Assembly: GCA_001600415.1 (NCBI GenBank)
Contig: BCJX01000008.1
Coordinates: 805,679-869,678 of the forward strand
Length of the DNA stretch: 64,000 bases
Reading direction: 5' to 3'
From: Pascua guehoae
Lineage: Eukaryota > Basidiomycota > Tremellomycetes > Trichosporonales > Trichosporonaceae
The translations under genes and the position numbers were made by a program. Below the pieces are notes generated by a model. It was given only the letters and a program-made list of their open reading frames with translations. It had not been told where the DNA came from and searched no databases. This document shows, piece after piece, positions 12,045-22,619 of the stretch (its first letter is position 1; the number at the start of each line of letters is the position of its first letter).

Positions 12045-14277
12045 CTACGACGTCATGTACGTCGCGGGGTCGATCGAGTCCGGAAGTGTTGGGATGGCGA
12101 CCGTGAAGCGCTCCTGGATCTTCTGGAGGACCTCCTGGTCGGCCTCGGACGAGACAAACGAGATGGCCAGACCCTTTGTGCCGAAACGACCAGCACGGCC
12201 GACGCGGTGGAGGTACGAGTCGGCGTCGGCGGGCGCGTCGTAATTGATGACAACGTTGACACGCTCCACGTCGATACCACGTCCGAAAATGTCGGTCGCC
12301 ACGAGAATACGCTTCTCAAACGCCTTGAACTGCTGGAAGCGCGAGATACTGGCATGTTAGAAGACTAAATAACAAAGAGAGACGTACCGCTCCGGCTGAG
12401 GAAGGGCCGAGTGAATGCAGATGGACGGGAAGTTGCACTCTTGCAGCAAGTTGTCGAGCTGAGTCGCACGCGCAACCGACTTGACAAAGATGCAGACCTG
12501 GTTGAACTCGAGGTTGTCGAGCAGGTCGTTGAGCTTGCGGTTCTTCTCGCGCTCCTCGAGCTTGAGGTAGTACTGCTGGAGACCGTGCAAGGTGAGCTTG
12601 GTCTCGTCGTCGACGTAGATTTCGAGGGGCTGGAGGTCAGTCATGGTGCGAAAAGGCCATGCCACTCACGCTCTGCATGAACTTCTTGCACGTTGCGCGG
12701 ATGTCCTTGGACAGTGTCGCCGAGAACATCATAACCTGCTTGTGGTGGGGTGTGGCGCGGAAGATTTCCTGGACGTCGCGGCGCATGTCTGTGAGGTCAA
12801 GGTTAGGTCAGAGTTGGTAGGTCGACGTTGTCCAGACGAGGCGGCGAGACGAAAGTCCATCGAGTTGCAGTTTGATTCCAGGGGCAAACACAAAGGGGGC
12901 AGGAGCGATGAAGATGGACGGGGTCGAAAGAAAAGAGAAAAGAGAGAAAAACAGAAAGGGTGTGACGAGGAGGAGCGGGAGAGAAGAAAGAAAAGGGACG
13001 AAGAGGCAAGGTTCGATGGCGGGTTTAATCCAGTAGAGTCAAGACGTCGAGACGGGTGGAAAGCAGAGAGAAATTGTGAGCAACTATCCTTGCAAAACTC
13101 GAACAGAGGGAACACCGAGCCATCGCCTCGCCGTCCGCACCGCCGTAGACTGTTGAACATTGCTGGCCGCCACACCTTGCCTCGCCGAGCGTGCGGGTCA
13201 CTGGCGTCGGTGGGCTCTTGGGCAACTTGCGCCGCGCCTGCGTTCAGGCTATGCGCGTTCACTCGACATCGCGGTATTTGCGTCACCTCGCGCGCGACAG
13301 GGCGGCGAATGCAAGCAAGCGGCCGGGATGCTTGCAGGAGGGGGCGTGTATGCAGTGTTGCGCAGCGAGCACAAACACCAAAAACAGCTCGTATCCCCAG
13401 GGCCAGTTCAACAGCCCTCGGGGGTCGACTTTGGCTTCGGCGACAAGGAACAATGTAGTGGGCGGTTGGCGGAGGGAGTAACTAACCGAGTTGTTCAAGC
13501 ATCTTGTCGCACTCGTCGAGAACAAAGTGCTTGACCTTGGACGCGTTGAGCTTCTTCTCGCGCACGAGCGCCATCATGCGGCCGGGGGTGCCGACAACAA
13601 TGTGGGGGCACTTTTCCTTGTTGGCAAGGATCTCCTGGTCGGCCGAGATTGGGGTGCCACCGTAGAAGACCGAGGTGCGCACATTGGTCATGTACTTGGA
13701 GAAGCGGACGTATTCGTTGCGGATCTGGTAGGCCAACTCGCGGGTGTGGCAGAGAACAATGATCGAGACCTCGCCGTCGACAGGCTCGCTGAGAACAATA
13801 AGCCCTGTTCCTGTTGTTGTTCTAGTTTGCCACTCACATCTGCTGCAACGAGGCAAGGACGAACACGGCCGTCTTACCCATACCCGACTTGGCCTGACAG
13901 AGCACGTCGGTGCCGAGAATGGCCTGGGGAATGCACTCTTGCTGGACTAATGGAGGTGTGAGTTGCGGGCGCGCGGGGTGGCGTGTCGGCAGATGTTGAC
14001 TCACCCTCCGAAGGGTGCTCGAAACCAAGGTCGGAGATGGCGCGCAGAATCTCGGGCTTGAGCAGGAAGTCACTAAGAGAGTGTTAGACGCGAGACACGG
14101 GTGGCAAACCACACTTGCAACTCACCGGAAGCCAGTCGAGTGGATGCCGACATAGCTACCCTTCTTCTCTCCGTCAGCACCCTCGGCCTCGGCCGGAGCC
14201 GCCGTGGTGGCCGGGGGGGCGTAGGTGTCCTCGGCCTCATCGTAGTCGACGAGCTCCTCAGTGTCCTCGGGGGCCAT
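12045..14277 (-). CDS. SUB2: ATP-dependent RNA helicase Sub2 (UAP56/DDX39 family)
   Basis: Sub2 is a DEAD-box ATPase of the TREX complex, acting in the nucleus in spliceosome assembly and mRNA export. Exons: 14126-14277, 14005-14081, 13838-13946, 13487-13788, 12670-12788, 12388-12629 and 12045-12348; they join in phase to 434 aa, the usual Sub2 length. Visible motifs: Walker A AKSGMGKT (about 95-102), GTPGRMM, DECD (about 204-207), SAT (about 236-238), [13 protein letters not shown] and [10 protein letters not shown] (about 381-390). DECD rather than DEAD is typical of this family. The N-terminus is acidic, with the usual VDYDEAED stretch. Five introns are 39-58 nt, but intron 4 (12789-13486) is 698 nt and strongly pyrimidine-rich on the coding strand. 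The gene is divergent from SNF5. Confidence 0.96.
12789..13486 (-). other. Unusually long SUB2 intron 4
   Basis: The donor is GTTAGT and the acceptor CACAG. On the coding strand about 12890-13010 is a near-continuous C/T tract. I see no exon that would fit the Sub2 protein, because the flanking exons already join at the conserved D-M-R-R-D. Confidence 0.8.
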
Positions 14278-16424
14278 TTTGGACGATATGGTGAATAAGG
14301 CGGGGTTGTTAAGAGTCTGTGATGTGTTGTAGCAAAGAGCGACGCGTAAGTCCGATAATCTTCTTCATTGTTGGGGCAGAGGAGGTTGGGTCCACGGGGA
14401 ACCAGGAGCGCCTGGACGCAAGGGAGGGTGGTTTCGAGGGCGGAGAGGATACGCACGGGTGACTAGAGTCGGCTTTTTCTCCTGGATGGATGGAGAAGGT
14501 GGTGGTATGGATTGACGAGTGGGTTGGTTGGTTGTTGTTCGAAAGATGGTAAACCATCCCCTCCTGTAGGCTTGCTCACAAGAGCTTCCTGCCCCGCGCC
14601 CTGGCGCGCGCACACACAAGAGCCGCGTGCGGCAAAGCAGCATTCAGAGCACAAAAGGGTCCCTGCCGCCGCGACCAGAAGCCAACGCCACGCGGCAGCA
14701 AATGCCGTAATCCCGACATGTGGCACACGTGGCAGTGTTTATGTGCCATCAGTTGATGGAAAAGTGCTCATTTAAATGGCACCCCCAATTATCGGGACTG
14801 CCTGCAAGCGTGCTTGCTGTGCTTGGTGTGGCCGGTGTGGGTTGGGGTCCGAGTGTTCCGCCTAGAACGGGTCCACCGCAGTTGCTCCCCGTGTGCGCGC
14901 CCCCCCGTCAAACCCGCAGAGGCGTGTCCCTTAGGAACCAAGCGAAACGAATGAATGAATCAAAATGCGGCGCGTGATGCGAGTAGAGTGTGGATACGCA
15001 CACGATCAGAGAGATAAGTGAGAGGCCGAGAGCATGGGAACTGCGTCATGAACAAAGAAATAAGGGGGACGGCCGGGGTGGGGGGGGGCGAAGGAAAGGA
15101 GACTGAGACTGAGGCTAACGAGCTGCGGGCCGACTGGTTTGCCAACTCTGCCGATGGCCGATGGCGCATTGGGATGCAGGGTGTGTGGGCTGGGGCTGGG
15201 GCTGGGGGTGGGGGTGTGTGTGAGAGCCCCATTTGGCCGTTGCACATGTGCGAGTGCGCGTGCACATGCCGCAGTGCCGAAGCTTGCGTTGGTCCTTGTT
15301 ACTGGGCCAAGAAGGACTCTGACGAGTAATCTCGTATATCTCATATCTCGTATCTCGGCTGCGAGCGAGGAAAACTAACCCACCCTCAAAGTGTGGAGAG
15401 AGAAACCAGACGCGATGCCAGTCCATCCGTCTAGTTGAAGAGAAAAACAAACAAAAAGTCGATGTGACTCTGGCTGTCGAGCACACTGCACCCCCGCCTG
15501 GTGCACCATATGGCTCACCTGCCTCAAAGCAGCCCATTTGCTTCCGCTCCACCCAGCCCCCCCCCCCCCCCGCCCAGGCTCAAGCCAGCTGCCAGGCTGC
15601 TGGCTGTTTCCCCCCCTTCCTTGCCCCCCCGCCCGCCGCCGGCTGCTCTCCCTTTGGTGGTGCTTTCAGTCAATCTGGTTGATATCACTCCTCCTTCTCC
15701 ACCCACCCACCCACTGGCTCTTGCCAACTCGTTTGCTTGTTCACCACTCGGGTCGCCTCATACCCACCCCCCCTTTGCCTATTCTTTCCACTCCCGACCT
15801 CTTGCATCCTAATCGCCACCCCCCTCTCCCCCAATCTCCAACCCCGATTCCTCGAAAACGCGCGCCGTGCTTTGCCCCGCGTTCCGTTTCACGCCACCCC
15901 ATCTCGGCGTCAATCCGTCTTCCCCGCGTACCTCGTGGCTACTCTACTTGACTCCGCACGCGCCGCCGCACTGCGCGCCATCCAACCTTGACTCCGTCAC
16001 CCAAACCCTTGGCACACTTTCTAGCCGGCATCCAGTGCACTGTGCACTTGTGCGTGCGTGCCATTGTGAGTAGCGGCGGATCGACATTGTTCATGGTCAC
16101 TGACGCGGCGCGCGCCTCCCCCGTCACGACTTTTGCTTGACATCTTCGTTGTTGCTACTTGCTACCTTTTGCCATCTCCATCCATCCACGCGTCACGCGT
16201 TGGCCTTGCGTCCATTGTTTACCATCCCCGCGCGCACACAACAGTGCATCCTTTTAGCCATCTAGCCACCGCACCGGACTGTCAGCCGGCGCGGCTCCGC
16301 TAGAACCCATCCTCGACGGCCGGTGGCCGGCCCCGCGGCCGGCCTTCGCGCGTGCGACCTCATCTGTGTGTTCCTCAACCCCGCATCGCACCCATGCAAC
16401 GCCGGCTGACGTACAGACGCCGCC
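14278..16424. promoter_or_regulatory. 2.1-kb divergent intergenic region between SUB2 and SNF5
   Basis: It should contain both promoters and the 5' leaders. About 15540-15990 is strongly pyrimidine-rich on the plus strand, including a C run at about 15559-15571, as seen before transcription starts in many basidiomycetes. The sequence GACGTACAG just before the SNF5 ATG could be the acceptor of a 5'-UTR intron. No coding frame is convincing. Confidence 0.5.
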
Positions 16425-17096
16425 ATGTCAACACCCCAGCCATCTCCTTCCCAGCCTCCCAACGGCGTCCCCGGTGGTTTCCAGTTTAATCAGTTCCAGC
16501 AACCCGGCGCGCCTGGCACGACAATGGATCCGCGCATGTTCCAGCAGCAGTTCCAGCTAGGCTCACAATCCTCTCCCATCCCGGGTGCCGCAGGCGGACG
16601 CGGCGACCCCGGCCCTTCCTCGATGGCACAGCAGCATCTCCAGTTGCAACAGCAGCTGCAGCAGCAGATCCTCCAGTCGCAGCAGCAGCAACAACATCAG
16701 CAGCAGGGGGGTGGGGGTCCGCAAGGCGCGCCAGCTCGACCGCCTTTCAACCCCGCCCAACTGCAGCCCCAACAACTCGCGATGCTGCAGCGCATGGCCG
16801 CGATGCAGCAGGCACAGAACGCCAGCGGCGGCGGTGGCCAGAATCCTCCGTCGTTTAACCCGCAACAGCTACAGATGGCCATGGCTGGGTTGCAGCAAGG
16901 GGGCGTCAATCCACAGCTGTTTGCAGCGGCGATGCGCGGCATGCCCGCTGGACAGCTGGGCGGGCAGCTCAATCCCCAGCAACAACAGCAGCTTCAGCAG
17001 CTGGCGGCTAGCCAGCTGGGGATGTCGCAAGGCGGACAAAATCCAAACCAAGCGCAACAGGCATTGCAGGCCCAGCGGTTCCACCAGTTGTTGGCG

Positions 17097-17132
<36 letters not shown>

Positions 17133-17227
17133 TTGCTACAGCACCAACAGCAACAACAGCAGCTGCAAATGCAACAACAACAACAGCAGCAACAACAACA
17201 GCAACAACAGCAGGCACAACAGCAACA

Positions 17228-17276
<49 letters not shown>

Positions 17277-20200
17277 GCGCAAGCGCAACAGCAACAAGCG
17301 CAACAGCAGGCTCAACAGGCGCAGCAACAACAACAGCATGGTCAAACGCCAGGGCCGCAACCACCCGGATCAAACGTTATGACCCCCGAGATGGCTCGCG
17401 TCCACATGCAAGGCCGCGCATCCCCCGCTGTCGGCTCGCCCATCCGGTCCAACGCCCAACCAGGTAGCATGCCTCCTCCCGCTCTCCCCACTGGCGCGTC
17501 ACCCAGACAGCCCAACATGCCTCCACCTGGACGACCAGCATTCTCTCTCACGCCCCAGCAACAGCAGCTCATCACCAACCAGCGAGCTGCGATGATGGCC
17601 AGCCCGCAATGGAAGGCCCTCCCGCCACAGCAGCAACAGGTGCAGCTGATGCAAATGCAGACCAACTTTGTCCGAATGTTCAATGCCCAACAAGTGGCGG
17701 CGCAACAGCAACAACACGCGCAGCAACAGGCGCAACAATCGCAACCTGGCCAGTCTACACCACAGCCACAGCAACCGCCATCCGCCCCCGCTACTCCCGT
17801 CCAACAGAATGCTCCACAGCCGCAGACTCAACATAGCCCTGCACCAGCTTCGAGCTTGCCACAACACCTGGCACCTGCTCGCCCTGGGTCTGCTGCGTCT
17901 CAGCGAGCACAGTCGCCGCATCAGTCGCAGCTGGGCTCTCCCGCCATTCGACCTGCTGTCGCAACACCACCTGCGAGCGCTGCAGGGTTCACCTCTACAC
18001 CCCAACAGCAAGCACCGTCCCCCGCTGCGTCAAATCACTCGCATCACTCAGTGACCGTGCCTCCTACACCTCGCGCCGCGGCGACACCATCACCGATGCC
18101 CCCAACACAGCAGGAGAACGCGAACCAGGCGCAGCCAGTTTCCGTCAATGGGCCCCCCGGTCAGCAGCCACCACCACCGTTCCCGCAGATGTCTCCAGGA
18201 CAAGGACCGCAATCGGTTCAGGCGATGCAGGCGATGCAGCAGCATGCGCAGAACGCCCAGAACATGATGCACGGGAGCCCAGGTAACATGACACCAGGAC
18301 AGCCGTTCCCACCAGGCGCCATGCCACCAGGGATGCCTCCAATGCCTCCGGGAGCGCTGCAGAACATGTCGCCACAGCACCATGCGCAGATGGCACAGGC
18401 CATGACCTACTTTTCGCAGGCGGCACAGAACCAGGCCGCCGGTGCTCAGTCGCCGATGCGGCCGGGCATGCCTCCAATGCCAGGAGCCATGCCGCCCGGT
18501 ATGCGACCACCCCCTGGCCTCAACCCCGACGAGTTCCCGTTCGACGTGCGGTTCCTCCCCCATCTCCAGCACGTTAACAACCCGCGCTGGCGTGAGGAGA
18601 TGGGGCAGCGCAATCCCCAACTGGTCGCCCACATTCAGTCGATCGCGCAGCGTATCCAGACGGGCCAGATCCGCCCCGACACCCTCCAGCGGATGCAGCA
18701 GTTCCTCATGCACATCTCGCGGATGCCGCGCCCAGGACAGCCAGGACAGCCAAACCTCCCACCGCATGTCCAGGCGCAACTGCAGGCGGCCGGTATGCAG
18801 GGGTTCCCCGGCGGACCACCACAGCAGCCCGGAGTACCAGACGGTGCCCCTCCTGGCCCTATGCCACCCGTACAGCACCAACGGATGTGGCCAGGTCAAC
18901 CTGGTGGTGGATCGCCAGCGACGCCGAACAACATGCGTCCACCACCGTCGCACCCACCGCCCGGGACAGGCACACCGGAATCGCCCAGTCCTGCCAACTC
19001 GTTGCTTGCGCGGCGCACCTCGGCGCAAAAGGACAAGCAGCGTGACGCTGCCATGCCTCCACCGACGTTTATTCCATCGCATGGCCAGGGGCGACCACCT
19101 GCGGCTCCCGAGCAGGCGGGAGGTTCTCCAGCGAACGCTGCTGCTGGGGCTGCTGCCGCCGCGGCAGCCACGGCCGCGGCTGCCCCAGCTGCACCGGCTC
19201 CTGCACCGTCACCTCATGCACTCCCCGTCAAGGAGTGGGAAGGTGCACTGCGTCTCGATATTCCAATCACAAATATCGCCCGCCTCCCGACGGATGAGGT
19301 GGATGAGACACAGGACCCGACGCTGGACGGCAAGCTGCCTGCTATGAGCGAGCTGGAGAAGGCCGACGTGAAGCGCTGGATTGAGGCGGACAAGGCGTTT
19401 GTGGCCAATGTCCCCGAACGGCGCAAGAAACTCGCAGCAAAGGTGACGCGGTGGATGGAGAATGAAGATCAACAGACGCCATGGTGGCAGCTGCGCAAGG
19501 GCGAGCCCATCACGCGGCCTCGTGCACAGCTGCAGATCATCTACCCCACGGACAAGGCGCAGGCTCGGTTCAAGCAACGCAAGCGTCGTGAAGTCCGATT
19601 GTGAGTTGAGGCGCAAGTGTATCGCCGGCTGACGCTAGCTCTCCCCAGCAGCTCAAGTCCATGGCCGAAGTCGAGGACCACATTGTGCCTGTGCGCATTG
19701 ACCTGGAGCACGAGCACCACCGTCTGTGCGACACATTCATGTGGAATTGCTCCGACACAGTGGTTACGCCCGAAATCTTTGCACAGACCCTGTGCGATGA
19801 CTTCAAGCTCCCGGCTGGCCAGTTCATGCCCAAGATTATCGCCGCCATCAAGGAGCGAGTGCGCGAATACCAGGACCAGGTCATCCCTCTGCAAACCAAA
19901 AAGGAGGGCGATGTGGGGCGAGGCACTATCGACCCGGACACTCCGGAAGGACGATCACTATTCGAGGCGTACCGCCGCGTGCACGAGAGCGAAGAGGAGG
20001 TCTGCACTGATGAGGGCGCCGACGAGGACGACTCGCACATCCGCATTGTGGCGTTTGACGACGAGCTCGACGACAAGATTATGACCGTCGACGAGGCCAT
20101 GACGTGCATGCCATGCAAGGACGAGCACGACGAGCTGCGTATCCTCATCAAGATTGACATTATCGTCGGAACCATGAACCTGTCGGACACATTCGAGTGG

Positions 20201-21995
20201 GACCTGAATTCGAGCGTGACTCCTGAAGAGTTTGCGGCGGGATACTGCACCGACCTCGGTCTGAGCGGCGAGTTTATCACGTCCATTGCACACGACATCC
20301 ATGAGCAGATTGTCATCCACCAGCGCAGTCTCTTCCTCGTCGGACATACCGAGGGTTCAGGATACATTCAGAACGACGACGTGCGCTCGGCGTTCCTCCC
20401 ACCGGTGACCTGTGCCATTCGCAAGGAGGACGTTGCCATGTCGACCTATACGCCTGTGCTTGCGACGTTTACCGAGGCGGACGTTCTTGCGATCGAAAAG
20501 GAGCGGGAGCGTGAGAGCAAGCGCAAAAAGCGTGCTACGCGTGGACGTCGTGGTGTGGTGCTTCCGGACCGCGAGCCTCTCAAGACATTCCGCACGCTCT
20601 TGCATCCAGCCGTCGACTCCAACGTGGTTGTGCCCGAACCCGCTCCGCCTCCGGTCGTGAGCAGCACACGACGCGCCGCTGCTATTGCAGCGCAGGCCAA
20701 CATCCACCTCGCGATGCAGGATCCACCATTGCCGCCCGCGCCGTCGCCACCCGCCTCTGCCGTGCCACGCAACAGGCGACAAGCGCTCCCGCGTCTCTCG
20801 CGTGCGGCGTCTCGCGCTTCACCGAGCTCGACGCGCGAGGGCTCTGTGGTGAACGGTGACCACACGCCTCACCTCGGTCTCAAGCGCAGCTTGCTTGATG
20901 ACTCGGAGCCAGAGAGCGCCAGCCCCTTGCCCCCGCGCAAGCGACACAACGGGCGTATTGCCGACAGCCCCGAGATTGACGATGTCAAGACTGAGGCGGC
21001 CGAGGGACCGACTTTGGCACCAAAGCCATGGCACTGCAAGCACTGTGGTGTACCCGAGACGCTGGCCGGAGGCAAGCGCAAGGACCTTACAGGGGAGATT
21101 GAGCTGTGTGCCAAGTGTGGTGAGTCGCACGTTCAGGGAGGGGAAAGAGGTTCAGCACTAAATGTCATAGGTGACCACCTCAAGCGGACGGGGCGTAAAC
21201 GCTCAGTCGAGTACAACGAGGACGAGACATATCACCTCAACCTGCAACGGGAGACGTCGGAATCGCGGCGCTCCATGTCTGTTCCTGGCTTTGACAGCCC
21301 TGTGCCGGCACCATTCGACTTGCCACCGCCTGCGTCGCCCTCGCCACTACGACCGCAGTACGACGACTCGTCGTCGGGCTCGGACTCTGACTCGGACGAG
21401 TATGACGATGATGCACGGCGACGGCGGAAAAAGGCGCAGGCGCAGGCGCAGGTCCAGGTCCAGACTGCCACGGCTAATAATAAGAGGAACAGCGCGTCTG
21501 TGGCACCGCCCACCCCTCGCCGTGCCACCAGCACAGCCGGTCCTGCGTCTCCTGCGGTCTCGCTCCCGCCAGCGCCCATGGCACCGACTCCCCCCGCTTG
21601 GGCCCAAAGCGCGCACGAGGCACTCCGGGCAAAATACCCCGAGCATCGGTTCGCCATTGTTCAGAAGGGACGGCCGCACGATGCCCCCGCGGACGGGCCG
21701 GTCGAGTGGCGTCTCAAGTGCCAGGATTGGTGAGTACAATGTGCCGACTGGAGTGGGAGTGTGTGCGACGTAGGCGTGCAAGCTGGAATGTCGGGCCAGC
21801 TGGATGTACGCTGCGAACTGGAGCTTTGGGGCACGTGTATCCTTTATTCCTCTACCGCGGCGCTAACCATACAGTCCCGGAAAAGTGTACACACTCGGAC
21901 CAGGCGAAACGCTCGACAACTTTGAGGTCCATCTCAAGAACCGACAGCATAATGCGCATGTCACGGCGCGTATCGAGGCGGCACGGCGGAGATAG
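16425..21995 (+). CDS. SNF5: SWI/SNF chromatin-remodelling subunit Snf5 (SMARCB1/INI1 family) with long Gln-rich N-terminus
   Basis: Snf5 is a core subunit of the SWI/SNF (or RSC) nucleosome-remodelling complex. Exons: 16425-19600, 19639-21119, 21171-21729 and 21875-21995 (1778 aa, all phases consistent). Residues 1-900 are Gln/Pro/Met-rich, with long CAG/CAA-encoded Gln runs at about residues 222-305. A conserved block before the domain includes the ERRKKLAAKVTRWM stretch. The SNF5 domain spans about 1066-1300 and contains two related repeats (HIVPVRIDLEHEHHRLCDTF; IDIIVGTMNLSDTFEWDL). A GATA-like Cys4 finger (CKHC...CAKC, about 1522-1545) follows and is split by an intron. The C-terminal LGPGETLDNFEVHLKNRQH block is also typical of fungal orthologues. 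The long Gln-rich N-terminus resembles budding-yeast Snf5 more than Sfh1. Introns: 38, 51 and 145 nt. Confidence 0.93.
17097..17345. repeat. CAG/CAA trinucleotide-repeat region encoding poly-Gln
   Basis: About 250 bp of mixed CAG and CAA codons lie inside SNF5 and are interrupted by Ala, His, Leu and Met codons. The mixed codons should limit slippage but still make the region length-variable. Confidence 0.9.
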
Positions 21996-22619
21996 CAACG
22001 TGTCGCGGGTGGGATGTGTAGGTGAGGGGTAGGGTTTTTGCAGGGCCTGGTGTGGGTGGCGGGCTCATAGCTATAGGATCATAGGACTGCATCATGGTAC
22101 GCGGTGCATGCATGCATTGCAGTGGACATTTGTGCGTAGAGGTTGGGCAGGTTGCGTACAGTGTGGTCGGTCGTGTAAGCCCTTCACTGCTTGTGCTGAG
22201 GGTAGAGATGAACAAGACACGCCCAGGTGCACAAACACAGGTGCTCAGCCCAACTGCGTGCTCGGTTCAATGACCTTCGCCTGTTTGATATAACCTGCGA
22301 AAGCGCTCGGGCGGCGAGGGTCCGCCGCAACTCTTCAGTTACACTCCCGCCCCGGTTACACGCACGTCCCGAGCCGCATGCCCCATGCCACATGTTTCAC
22401 TACCCGACTACATCGTGCACCCAAGTCAGAAAGAAGCACTGACGGTGCTGTCAAACAAATGGATTCAGTTGATCAGCCATAATACCCCCAAGTCTCATTG
22501 GGTCGTCTCCAACGCCCCAAAGGGTGCCATCGAAGAATGAGATGCCGAGCAATAGGGTAGTCTTCGGAGCACGCAACTGCCAGGCCGCCATAGCTTGTGG
22601 AATAAGAAAATCTATGGTT
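21996..22619. other. Convergent intergenic region
   Basis: This 624-nt gap lies between the 3' ends of SNF5 and the N-methyltransferase gene. I see no coding or RNA gene in it. Confidence 0.6.

Noticed and set aside
13025..13458. Open frames within SUB2 intron 4
   Set aside because: They are low-complexity Arg/Glu/Lys or Ser/Phe translations of the C/T tract, and the flanking SUB2 exons join exactly without them.
17008..17373. Poly-Ala/Val and poly-Leu frames opposite the SNF5 Gln tract
   Set aside because: These are shadow translations of the CAG/CAA repeat.
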